From positions 1,550,001 to 1,614,000 of the forward strand of contig NC_065406.1 in the NCBI RefSeq assembly GCF_024362695.1: a DNA stretch of 64,000 nucleotides. Direction: 5' to 3'. Position 1 is the first letter of the stretch; every line of letters begins with the position of its first letter. The notes under the pieces are model-generated. The model was not told the DNA's origin, did not search any database, and worked only from the letters and a program-made list of their open reading frames with translations. Of this stretch, positions 38,794-52,300 are shown piece by piece. The DNA comes from Pectinophora gossypiella (Eukaryota > Arthropoda > Insecta > Lepidoptera > Gelechiidae). A program made the translations under genes and the position numbers.

Positions 38794-39454
38794 ACGGCTT
38801 GTATGGAACTGAAGGAATCAACTCTGGATCATTCGGTTCTGTAGATCGAGTGGTGAAGGTCGGCGATTGGTGTGACTAAACAACTTCAAAATAGAGGACT
38901 CTGACAACTGGAGTTAACGCCTGCACTGAAATTGATGAAAAAGTGGGAAATTTCTCTTTCCGTCCACGTAAAATCGTGTGGAATTACACGAAAATATTAC
39001 GAGTGAGTGCGGGTGATGTGTCTGTCTCGTTCCCGCTCTTACATTTTGAATTGGGCCGTAGTCTGACAGAAATGTTCTCTGCCGTGGCTTACTAGCCAAT
39101 AATGAATCTTCGCCAAAGTAATTATGTAAATAATTGCATACACATTCGTATGTTTTTAGTGACTTTCTAGAAATGTGTAACAAAGTATTTATGTTTAACA
39201 TTAGTAAAAAATATGGAATAATCACTCCCTGAATAATATTATTTGAAATGTATATTACTTATAAATAATTATTTGGATTTATGCTGCCAATTTTTAAGAC
39301 TAATTAATTAATGACCATTAGCAGTTTTAGTTTATAATGTAATTTAATTTGTATGTAAAATTTAAATAGTCTAATGTTAAAAATGTATATAGCAATGATC
39401 TTCAAATATAAACATGCAATATTTTCCGGTGTTTTAGTAAAACGAGCGAGATGA
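38794..39454 (+). other. TTK 3' UTR
   Basis: AT-rich, no ORF of note, ending at the poly(A) signal at 39455. Length about 660 nt. Confidence 0.6.
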
Positions 39455-39470
39455 AATAAATGCGTTTATT
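39455..39470. terminator. Back-to-back polyadenylation signals for TTK (+) and alpha-spectrin (-)
   Basis: AATAAATGCGTTTATT: AATAAA on plus at 39455-39460 and AATAAA on minus at 39470-39465. It lies 662 bp after the TTK stop and 878 bp after the alpha-spectrin stop. No closer minus-strand AATAAA was noticed, though a variant hexamer could be used instead. Confidence 0.6.
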
Positions 39471-40347
39471 GTTATATAGATTTAAAGGGATACAAAAAAA
39501 TAAATAGAATCTTAGCATAGCAACTCTGATTTGTTAATTATATAATATAATTGAATAAAATACCAAACATACTTAACTTAGATAAAACACTTTTGCTTAA
39601 CTAGCAAAACAATTAGCCGAATGGAGTCAGTAAGTAAAAAGTTCGAATAAGTTCGTACGATGAAAGCTGAAATGTGAGTTCGAAGAGGGAGCTCCGTATT
39701 TCTCTGCTACGGTCAGAGAAAAGGAATTCTTTCCCAAGCTGCGGTGTACATACCGACGGTACAGTACTACACTACCCAAGTAGCAGGACACTAGCAGCTA
39801 TTGTTCGAAGACGTGTTACTTCACATAGAAGGTAGCACATCTTCCGAACTAAGACACGACGTCAGCTTCGCCCAAGCTACAGGCCAACTGCACTACGATC
39901 TAAACACGAATTTTGAAATGCAATATTTAGTCTAGGCATAATGGAATAGCAGACTCTCAAAGTGAGTTATATAAGCTTGGAGCTGCCCGGGCAGTACGCG
40001 CGTTACACGAAGGTGGGGAACTGAGTCTGTAGAATATTATCACAGTAATGTTTACCCTCTCTTTCAGTTCGATTATGTCCCCGGTACGTAGGCTGTATGG
40101 CTATGTTCCTTTGCCTGCCCGCTATCGGGGAAAATGTAACCAAAAACATAGTCTACGGTACTTAGACATGGGCAGAATCAGTTGTCATTCTTGACAGTTA
40201 ATAAAGACTTCAACGAGGGTATTTTGTGACAAGATTCCACAGAAACTTAGAAAGTTTTCTTAGAAGTCACAGAATAAAAAGACGATATAAGCGAGTGTAG
40301 TTTATATTAGTGCGCGGATATTGCGCGGGCGGCGGCTGCGCGTGCGC
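39471..40347 (-). other. Alpha-spectrin 3' UTR
   Basis: No ORF. Gene-specific text with GC-rich islands (ggagctgcccgggcagtacg) and no recognised repeat. Assigned to the 3' UTR by position between the stop codon and the minus-strand poly(A) signal. Confidence 0.45.
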
Positions 40348-43300
40348 TTAGTTCTGGAAGAGCGTGCGCGTGAAGTCGATGTAGTCGAGTGCGTTGGGGA
40401 TGGGCCGCTCCGTCTTGGTGTCCGCGTATGGCTTCATGCGCGCCACGCAGTAATCCGCCATCTCCTTTGTTAGGTTCTGTCGACCAAAACACAAAGTTAG
40501 TAGTTGGACTTGAATTACTGACTAATGTATTCAATTACTATTACTTGTCACATATATAAAAATCATTAAAACTAAAAGTAAATATTTTACTAAAAGTAAA
40601 TATAAAAACATTGGTTGTGGGTAAATTATTTTTTACAAAATGGCAACGCAGGTTAGGATAACGTCAACTGGGCTAACCTTGAAATGTCAGCTGTCACTTT
40701 TGAGCATACGAAGCAATTTATCTAAGAAAGCAATATTGCAATTAGACATTGCGCATATAAAAGTAAGTGCGCAATGCAAACAAATGTCAAATAGGAAAAT
40801 TGCTTTCTTAGATGAATTGCTTTGATGTGGCCATTTTAACCTCCCTGGTCTTCTTATACCATGGCTGTGACCCTCAGCTGAAATGCCAGTCGTGCGGACG
40901 CTATTCGGTCGTATTGGACTTCAGCCATACATGACGTTGTCATAGAAACGCTATAACCCTGACACCAGGGTTGATGATCAAGATGGGAAGGCCTATGATG
41001 TTATAGTCGTGTATAGAGGTGCGTATACTAACGGCGTATAGCTCGTCCTTGGTGACGTAGGCGCGGTCCTGGTGCGCGGTGATGGCGCGGAAGGCGTTTT
41101 CGATCTCCTCGGACGAGTGCACGTTTTCCGTCTCCTTGCTGATCATGAACGCCATGTACTCCTGCAGGGAGACCTGCCCGTCGCGGTTCGGGTCCACCAC
41201 GTCTGAGGAACGATTAGAACGTTAGTTCTTGATAACATTTTTGCTGAATTCTTGGTTAAAACAAAAATAAGTAACCAGAATGCAACTTGCAGCTAGTTTT
41301 GATACGAAATCCTAAGACGAATGGGACAAACTATGTGCTGGCAGCAGTGCCCGATTGTCCGAAAGTAAGATGATCCTTGCTTGGGAATACACGTTAAGCC
41401 GTTGGTCCCGGTAACTGCTTACTGATGTAAGTACGTAGTCGTTAAATGAGCCATGTCAGGCCTTTGGCGGCTCAATAATAACCCTGACACCAGAGTTGAT
41501 GAGGCTGGTATTCCACCTCACAATCCACACGATAAGAAGGAATGCTTGAAAGCGGTCAAAGTTATGCTACCATTATTATACTATGTTACTATATTATTTA
41601 TTCATTAGGGTAGTGGTATAGGTTATTATAAGGTTGGTGATAATTTAGAACTGTCTGCGAACTGATAACACATTTGTTTCCATCGCGCACTTGCTTTAAA
41701 TGCGCAAATGTCAAATAACATTATTGCTTTTTTAGATAAATTGCTTCGATATGGCCTTTTTAACCCCTCTGGTCTTCTTATAAAATTCAAAATTCAAAAA
41801 TATCTTTATTCAGTAGGTAACATAGTTACACTTTGAATCGTCAATTTTTACATAACGAACGTCTCATCCGCCTAAAACTACTGCAGCTTCTCACAACCTG
41901 TATTGCCGGGGAAAAGAAGCTGCAAGAAAAATCACGACACAGACGTTCTTTAAAAAAATAAAAATAAACATAAAATATTGGTATACGATTGAGTAATTTA
42001 GCTGCCTATCAGTTCCCAGACAGTTAATCCCATGCATTCATATCTTCTAGATAATCACTAACTTTATAATAACCTTTTTTGTAAAGTTTTTGTTTAACTA
42101 CTGTCTTAAAACAGTTGAAAGGCAAATTCTGAATGTCAATGGGAATTTTATTGTAAAAACGTATACATTGCCCATTAAAAGATTTTGTAATCTTATATAT
42201 ACCATGGCTGTGACCCTATATTGCCGCTCTTGTATTGGACTTTTCAGCCAGCCAGGGGCAAGGAAACTTAAAAGTGGGCAAAGGTAGCTTTAGTAGTTGA
42301 ACTGTCAAATTAAGTTGGTGTCTGTCAGAACCGGCACTTATAACTTACTGAGTATAGCCTCGAACTCTGGGTCGGGCTGTCCCTCCTCGACCATGGGCAG
42401 GTCGTAGCCGAGCGCGCGCAGGCACGACTTGAACTCGTGGTGGTTGAGCCGCCCGGAGCGGTCCTTGTCGAAGTGCTTGAACATCATCGAGAACTCCTTC
42501 AAAGCGTCCTCGCTTACACCTGCCGAGGGGAATTAATATTATATATTAGATTCTTTAAAAATACAAACCCCAATATTTTTTTTTTAGAAATGCTACTTAG
42601 GTTCTATAACGATTTTGTGACGTAGCGAGTAGGCGCCGCTACTTCAAAAGCGCACCCCTGATGCCGGGCAGCAGCGGTATCAGTACTGGTTGGAGGCCGA
42701 GAAAATGGATTCTGGTAGGGCTCTAGCTAGAACATCACCGATAGAAAAATAGGTCGGTGTACTGCGGAACGGAAGGCGATTGGGGCAACCACCGTTCTAC
42801 ACGCCCTATCTATGGAGTAATGGCGATTACTCCACCGACAAGAGCGCAGCTCTTACATAAGGAGAGAGAGATTAGATTCTTTATTGTACACATAATAAGG
42901 AAACATAAAAAAGAAAAAGTACAGCAAAACGTGGGATTATATCAAAACTGCATGGTGGGAAAGGTAATATGAATCAATGAGGACTGTCGTGCGAGGAATT
43001 GATGTGATTTTTTAAGTGGAGATAGTTCAAGGGATGGAGAGTGACATAGTCTCTATTTTGTCTCTTTCTAACCCTCCACTTCCCTAAAATGGGGGGTGGA
43101 AGTTTGAATGGTGCAACCCGCAATTTTCAAGATAGAATGCCAAAAATTGTTATGCGGACTATTTGTAAATAACGAAAAAATCGTGCATGTTTTTGTTTGG
43201 ATATCTGTCCCCAACCCCTTCAAATAGAGGGTGAAATTTTATATGGGACTTTTCGTTTTTCAAGGTAGAAAGCTAAAAATTGGTACATTAAGAAAGGGGA

Positions 43301-46300
43301 AACTTGTTATCCAGAATTTAACGCGAGAGAAGCCGCGAGCAAAAGCTAGTTCTATTTGAACAAAAGTTATATGAAACTCGTTTGTCCAAAAGTAAGATGC
43401 TTCATACTTCTGAGGACACGCTAAACAGTCGGTCCTGCCTATTATTATTTAAATATGTCGTTACATGAGCAATGTCAGGGGCCTTTGGTGGCTTAATAGT
43501 AACCCTGACACCAGTATTGATGAGGTCGGTCATTCACTTCAACCTACAGGATAGAACAGATCATAAGAACTGTGACATTAAGCATAGTACTACTAGAAGT
43601 GCTAAGCTTAATATAACGAAATGGTTATTAAATCTTGACTATAATCTCACTGAGTCTGATCCGTCCTGACACTTAAGTTCTTCAATTATCTTTATCTCTC
43701 CCAACACTTATGTACATACGACACACAGACACACACACACTTACTCTCACACACATTCATAATCACTCTCACTTACGCACATAACTTACTTATTATTTAT
43801 ATTTTAAATTTCCTGTGTTTATTATTCATCATCATCAACCCATAAACGTCCCCACTGCTGGGGCACGGGCCTTCCCTATGGATGGATAGGGAGATCGGGC
43901 CTTAAACCATCACTCGGGCCCAGTGCGGATTGATGGTTATTAACGATTGCTAATGCAGCCGGGACCAACAGCTTAACGTGCCTTCCGAAGCACGGAGGAG
44001 CTCGAGATGAAAACTTTTTTTTTTGTGGTCACCCATCCTATGACCGGCCTTTGCGAAAGTTGCTTAACTTCAACAATCGCAGACCGAGCGCGTTTACCGC
44101 TGCGCCACCGAGCTAGTCCCAGGATACAAGCTCCACCTGGTTTGGGAACCTCTGTACATATTGTAAAACTTCATTTCAGGGGCCTTTGGCGGTTCAATAG
44201 TAACCCTGACACTAGGGTTGATGGAGTTAGTGATCCACCTCACAACCCACACTATAGAAGGGAAGAATTATTTTTATTATCAGAAAGCTCGACGAGGTGT
44301 GGATACTGAGTTCACCTTGCGGTGAATGTAGCTCTGACCTAATTGGGATATAATGAGTTTAATATTTGAAGGTCTGAAGGAAAATACGTAATTAACATGT
44401 CTCGACTGAATAATCGACTGATCGATAATTATTGTACCCTACCTCAAACATATACACCATCAACGAAACAAGATTTATTTTTATTTATTTTATTCGGATA
44501 GCTTACAGCCTCTTTTCTTTTAATGAGGAGCTCGGTGGCGCAGCGGTAAACGCGCTCGGTCTGCGATTGTTGAAGTTAAGCAACTTTCGCAAAGGCCGGT
44601 CATAGGATGGGTGACCACAAAAAAGTTTTCATCTCGAGCTCCTCCGTGCTTCGGAAGGCACGTTAAGCCGTTGGTCCCGGCTGCATTAGCAGTCGCTAAT
44701 AACCACCAATCCGCACTGGGCCCGCGTGGTGGTTTATGGCCCGCTCTCCCTATCCATCCATAGGAAAGGCCCGTGCCCCAGCAGTGGGGACGTTAATGGG
44801 CTGATGATGAAATGAACAGCCTCTTTTACAAAGTAGATATTTATATGTGTAAACAAACGCCAATTACAAAGCTACCACAGGTGAACTTAAAACATTTTAC
44901 ATGTCAAACGGGCTCAGTTACCTAACCTAAAATTAAATAAGGTTCCTTGTTCAGCAAGGTTTTTAAACTTTGAGTACTACTGCAGAACAGGTCAAAGCGA
45001 GAATCAGTTTTGAGCTTATTAACTAATCTTACATAAGATACATAATAACAAGTCCGTGTACGTACCGGAGTGGTTCCTGGCCTGTATCTGCTGCTCGAGG
45101 TTGTGCTGCATGCGCATGGAGAGCTGGTCGAGCTGGTCCCACTGCTGCGCCAGCCCCACGGTGCTGTGCTCCGTGTACCGGTTGTCCAGGATCAGGTGCT
45201 CCTCTAGCGCGGCGCCTGGCCAACGGAAATATACAAGTTAGTTTTTTCAGGGCGTAATTTTCTATCAAATTCAAAAATATCTTTATTCAGTAGGTAACAT
45301 AGTTACACTTTGAATCGTCAATTTTTACATAACGAACGTCTCATCCGCCTAAAACTACTGCAGCTTCTCACAACCTGTATAGCCGGGGAAAAGAAGCTGC
45401 AAGAAAAACCTCGGCACAGGGCCCTAGACGTTCTTTAAAAAAATAAAAATAAACATAAAATATTGATATACAATTGATTAATTTAGCTGCCTAATATCAG
45501 TTCTCAGACAGTTAATCCCATGCATTCATATCTTCTAAATAATCACTAACTTTATAATAACCTTTTTTGTAAAGTTTTTGTTTAACTAGTGTCTTAAAGC
45601 AGTTGAAAGGCAAATTCTGAATGTCAATGGGAATCTTATTGTAAAAACGTATACATTGCCCCTTAAAAGATTTTGTAATCTTATGTAATCGACTGACTTG
45701 TAAAGCAAGTTTATTTTTATTCCGGGTATTAACAATGTGCCGATCGCTATTTTTTGCAAATAATCCTATATGTTTTTTTACATATATTAAGTTTTCAAAG
45801 ATATATTGTGATGCCAAAGTTAAAATATTAATTTCTTTAAATTTATTTCTAAGTGACATCTTGGGTCCCAATTTGTAAATCGCCCGAATGGCCCGCTTTT
45901 GCAGAACAAAAATGCTGTTCACATCTGCAGCATGACCCCACAGCAAGATGCCGTACGACATTAGACTGTGGAAGTAGGCAAAATAAACTAATCGCGCGGT
46001 TTCTACATCGGTTATTAAACGAATTTTTTTGACCGCGAATGCTGCTGAGCTGAGCCTATTTGGACAACTTATCAATATGGGGACTCCATTGCAGCTTAGC
46101 GTCCAAAGTAATTCCCAAAAATACAGCAGTATCCGTGAGGTCCAATTCCTTATTTTTTACAATAATAGAATCGAGGGGCCTACTAACATTCGATAACCTT
46201 CTCTGTCTCGAGCCATCTCCCTCCGAAAGAATATAGAAAAGTAGTATACATATTTAGATTAGGTTAGGTTTAAAGAATATTTATTTATCAACACAAGACT

Positions 46301-49300
46301 TACAATGTCACTTATATGAGAAAAAGTTATAACAATGACTTGTAGGTGAGTCAAATAAAAAAAAAAACTACATGTAAAAACATACATACATGTATGAATT
46401 TATTTATACTTATATAATAATGCACGCTACAAAAAATTACAGGTCATTCAAAATAAAGCTCTAAAAATTTCATTTAATACTCCTTTTCGAACCAACTTAA
46501 AATTATTACATATTGAGATAAATTTGCCTACACTAATAGATTTTATTCTAAAAATAACTCGTAAATTTTACTTTTATAATAACTCACATCACACCAATCA
46601 ACTTATTAGCAAAATCGGAACCACACGAAATAACAATTTACCTTATATTGATACCTATAACAAGTATCGCTTACCACATCACTACATTCTCAGTCTTATG
46701 CCTGATGAATCATAGTTTGTACCGGCCGCTACTAATGTATTGGGTAGTGATTATATTTTCTTACCCTGTGCTTACGCCGTCTGACGCTAAATGTAATTAC
46801 TTACCTACCCGACATATTGAGTTAAACTCAATGATATTTAAACGTATTTGATGCCAAAAATGTGCCTTTCCTAAAGTGTACATAAATTATATGAATAATT
46901 AGTTATCTGTATTATTGCTATGTTATTTTGAAATGTAAAACTAGTGTTATAAGTTTCCATAAGGTTCAACCGGCGAAACATTGTAAATTATACGTAAGTA
47001 CTATGAACTTGACTGTGTCAGTTACTTAGTGATTTAATACTTATATCAAATAAAGAACATTGAAAAAAAAAAATGCACGCAGTTGTTAGCAGCCGATGTA
47101 TCTCGCAAGGTGCAAGGCTGTTCACAATGCAGTACTCGTCCCTACGCTGAGGTACGGTAGTGAATGTTGGGTATGGCAGAAGAAGCATGAAAGTAGGAGA
47201 AATGAGGTTGTTGCGTAGGGCACTTATAGAACGATGCACACTATGCTTGTTGTACAGTCATGAGCAATATAATGTACCCACTTTAGGACTCTGTCGTACT
47301 AATTGACATTTAGTGAGACTTACAGTTAAATTTGTCAAAAAAGTTAATTTGACATGGTACCAAAGTGTATACATATTTAATACTCGTGACCGTACATATA
47401 GAGAGGTTTACAGAAAAGTGTTACACCGTTTTAATTAATATGTTTTAGTTGGTGTGCCAATAAACACCTCTTAGACGCAGAGAAGGTAGAATCAGGCCTA
47501 AGCGCAGAAGTATTTTTATTGAGTTTTTTGATTCTGGATGATAATAATTGATTAGGTCGTTGGTTAATTCGCAATTAGTTTATAGCAGAACTGATAATGT
47601 GTTAAAAGTCAATACACGTGAATTGAAATAAACAATTATTTGTTCGACATACCTAATTCTTCAAGGCGTCGCAGGTCAGCCCTCCTGGCGCGGACCTCCC
47701 CGGCGCGCTGACGCAGCGTCGCCAGCTGCTGTTCCAGCGAGCCCGTGCCTTCCATCATGGAAGTGCTGTAACGTACACATCTCATTATCACAGGGCATTT
47801 CTCTTCTTCTAATCCTTTCATCCCCTGTTGGGATGTAGGGCTCGAATAACAGATTTCCACTCCTCGCGATCACAGGGCATTCAGGTAATCTTAAAAAACC
47901 TGCCCGCCGGGCTTCGTCATCTGCGCAGGCTCTTATAGCGAGAAGTTACTAGTATTGAATGTGTTCCTCTAGTTATTAAATAACTTGTAATGTATTATAC
48001 CCTCATTGATTTAAAAGATACAAATACAACAAATACACTTTATTGCACCAAAATAAAAGGAAAGATGTGTTCCTGTTGCAGTTACTTGTCATTTCTTCTC
48101 CTCAGTCACCTTGCGAAATGACGTAAATTCAAAAATGTTACATTGACCTTCAACAAGTTTATAAGTGATAATTACGTTGAATAAATGATTCTGATTTCTA
48201 TCGCCTGTACAATTAATCTTCTCTCATGCGGTTTATGAGATCAATGATAGACCTCATCAACCCTGGTGCCAGGGTTACTATTGAACCGCCAAAGGCCCCT
48301 CTCATGGCACATAATGATAACAATGAATCCATCTCAGGACAATATTTTGTAACGTCAATTTTGTATAATTGTCTTACTAAAGACTGGTTAAAGATTAGAC
48401 TGGTGATTGGTAGCAGTTTACAACTAACATTTTGCTTTATTTTCGCAGTGTTTTGAATTTAGTAAAACAGTGAATTAGTATTACAACACTCAGATTAAAA
48501 GTTAACTTGGTTTATTTACAGTTGATTTTATAGTAAAGTTTTAGATTGAAGCTGCGGAACATTGAAAACGTTTGGAGTGCATACAACAACCACGGCAGCT
48601 TGGCAGAACTTACCGATCTTTGAAACTATTACATTTCTCCGTTAGAAAACAAGGAATATGGTTTTAGAGGCACGAATATTGAGCACTGACCTTCACTTGC
48701 ACATTATGATTGATTGATTTTAGGGCCAAGTTTTGCGTTTAGAAGACTTAGAAAAAGCGTCAGATCGTCTATTGATATTTCCACGTGTGTACACGCGATT
48801 GCACTAGATAATACTGTTTTTAAAATGTTTATGAAATAAATCGCGCCAGACAGAGTACTGCGGGGCGGAAGGCAAGAGGGAAACCACTGCCCTATTTTTC
48901 GCTAAAAAAGTAGCATGGAAAATGCTGCACCGTCAAGAGCGTGGCTCTTAAATTGATGATAATGAAATAAATAGCTGCGACCGAGAAGAGTATCGATAGA
49001 GCAATGGCCATTCCTCTCTTCTCTCCGCCAAATCCTTCACCTCCTGATACAACGCAACCTGCACCTTCGTGCAGAGAAAGAGAGGAGAGAGAATGAGAGA
49101 GAGAGGGTCATATGTAGAATATTAGTTACTCAATGTTTCTATCATCAGGTCACGTGTTACATGTTGAGCGTGGAATATTCCTGCTACTGCCACACAGTGC
49201 TCAATATCCGTACCCGCACCTTATTTATATGCATAATGGCCCCGTTTCCTGCAGACACCTCATAATTTTACTTTATTTATACCTGTCATTTTCTTATCCA

Positions 49301-52300
49301 CCGAAAAGAAAAGGGACGGATGATTGACAGCTCTTAATTTTAGGAAGAATTAGTAAATAAATGGATAACCCGGGCGAATCAAAAAGGTATCTCGCTGGTA
49401 TGCAAACCGTTTGACGTGTGTTGTCAACATAATTCTGTCGGGTTATTGGCCTGTGTAAAATTTTTAGACGGTTGTTTTAGATTTGTGCTTAAAATTGACG
49501 TGTGTTCCATAAATTTTATGCTTGTCGATTACCTGTCCCTTTCCTTTTCGGCGGATAAGAAAAATAACTTAAAATAAAATTAGATGGTGTTTACAGGAAT
49601 TAGCACCAATGAAGACGAAATTGGGCTTGTGCACATGAAATTCACTGGCAAATAGAATCTTTATATTTAGTCGTATAGAACTTTTATTGCGTTTGCCGAG
49701 ACAGAAGCGTTTACATGTTTAGTACAACACTCGACATTCGGATACGTTACCCGTCCCAGCCTAGCAGCCGGTACCTGTACATCAATGTTCGTGTCAAATA
49801 ACACTAAACAAATAATTTGATTATATCGTAAAGCTGAGTATTTGTTCTTATCGCTCGAATTCAAATTCAAAAATATCTTTAATCTGTAGGTAACATAGTT
49901 ACACTTTGAATCGTCAATTTTACAAAACGAACGTCTCATCCGCCTAAAACTACTGCAGCTTCTCACAACCTGTATAGCCGGGGAAAAGAAGCTGCGAGAA
50001 AAACCTCGGCACAGGGCCCTAGACGTTCTTTTAAAAAAATAAACATAAAATATTGTTATACAATTGAGTAATTTAGCTGACTAATATCAGTTCTCAGACA
50101 GTTAATCCCAACGACAAATGCCTGTCGACTGTGGCTGCTAAAATTGACTTTGAAACAAAACATCACGCCTGAAACCCCGAAGGGGTAGGCAGAGGTGTAT
50201 AGTTTATACACCTACTCCTAGCCAGCTATGTTAACATTAATGTCACAATTTGTGTATAAAATCGTGAATGCGTCATATTGCTAGCAAACTACGACAAAAT
50301 ACAATATAGTTGTAATCCGGATAAAGCGTTTACCGGTTTGTGCTACCTAGTACAGTCATGAGCAATATCTTTAGAATCCTGTCGCACTATCATATTTGAC
50401 ATTTAATGAGACTTACGGTTTAATTTGTCAAAAAAGTTAATGTGACATGGTTTCAAAGTGTATACCATATTAGTACTCGTGACAGTACTTGTGTCCTTAG
50501 AACTTTTTGTGTTTTTTTTTTTACTAAATATTTTCATTTTAAGAATATTCCGTTTGATATTAACTTAGAATCTTAGCTGAATCATCCCCCTCAGTATTTG
50601 ACACGGTGTCAATTGCACCTTGTATAACTAGTGTGTAGTTTGTACTGACCGTGTCTCGGTGAGCCACTGGTGGAACGCGTTGGCGTGTTTGGCGAACTCC
50701 TTGCGCAACTTGTCATTCTCCTCCTGCCGCTGCGCCTCCTTCGTCAGCTCAACGTCGCGCTCCGCTACACGCACACAAACATGCATTTTATGCATTAAGT
50801 TTACGCGGTTATTATCATAATTAAAACACATAATAACGGGTTTTTGTCGCGTTTAAAATAGCAAAGAGGATAGACAGATATGTCTGCCCGTAGAAAATTA
50901 TGGATCTACCTACTCCAATCTCATCAGTCATCCCGTGATCATGACACTTGCAACAGTGTCGAAATATAGGGAGTCTCATATCCCTGCTTTAAACGCTGTA
51001 AGAACCCGTTATGATGTTTTAATTATGCATTTTATGATCATGGCACTTGCAACAGCGTTGAAATATCGTTGGTCTCATTACATCAGTAACGGTAGTTACA
51101 TCAGTAAGTATTAACCATCTTAAAATAAAATTAAGATGGTGTGTACTGGATCAGCACCATTATCATAATCTTCTCTTCTATCGTGTGGGTTGATGAGGTT
51201 GGTAATCAACCTGGTGTCAGGGTTACTATTGAACCGCCAAAGGCCCCTGGCATGACCCATGTAACGACTACTTTCTTACAACAGTAAGTAGTAACCGGGA
51301 CCAACGGCTTAACGTGCCTTCCGAAGCACGGATCATCTTACTTTCGGACAATCAGGTGATCAGCCTGTAATGTCCTAAGCAAACTAGGGATCACAAAGTA
51401 TTTTTTTGTGATATTTCCCCACCGGGATTGGAACCCGGGACTTCAGGATAGTGAGCCTAACGCTCTACCACTGGACCACGGAGGCCTGTTGGTGTGAAAA
51501 GGGACAATAGTGAGCGCTTCTGATAACCATCCTGACTAATGACATAATGTAAAAAGTAATTCCAACGTACCGATGATCTTGCGCAAGTTGCGCCATGTCT
51601 CCTCGAGCGCTTCCATAGTGAACCAGGTGTAAGGGTTGGCGCCGACGTTGAAGCTCTTGATCTGCTCGTCCAACGCCGCCAGCGCCTCGAAGTCCGACTG
51701 CGCAGAGGACAGTGAGGCCTGGAACTGCGCATGCGCGTCGCGCAGCGCGCGGATCTCCTCGATGGAGTTGCAGCGCACCGGGTCGGTGAGGTCCTCCTCT
51801 GCGTTCTCGAACCACGAGTTGAAGGCGGACGCCTGGGGGAGAAGATGCGTGTTACGAAGGGTTTCTTTTTGTTGGTTATTTTTTTTTTGTTCCCGGACAT
51901 TTCATACAAAAATCTCGATCTTACTCCGCACATGCGAAAAAGGAACATTTCGATAAAAGACATTACGAGAAAAGGCCATTTTGCAAAAACAGCTAAGCGC
52001 TGATACGCACGTATTGTTTATTCTGTGTCTATACCCATGAATTGCATGCCATATCACCCTGGCTCGTGTCAAATTTAAAAGATACCATCCGGGACAACAA
52101 ACACTTCGGAAAGCCGATACCGACCCAGCCGGCGTGGTCAACCATTTCACTCATTCAGCGCTATCGGCATACTAGATCGATTAATTCTTTCAAATATAAT
52201 CCTATCAGACGACCTGACCCGAGACTCGCGCTCAACTGGGCACCCTCAGACCTGTTGTTTTAATTTTTATACCGAGTGAGAGCCTTCAACGCTCCCCATT

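Noticed and set aside
51457..51963. 168-codon minus ORF, Arg/Ser-rich
   Set aside because: Wrong frame of the alpha-spectrin exon at 51571-51832. The proper frame reads IRALRDAHAQFQASL.
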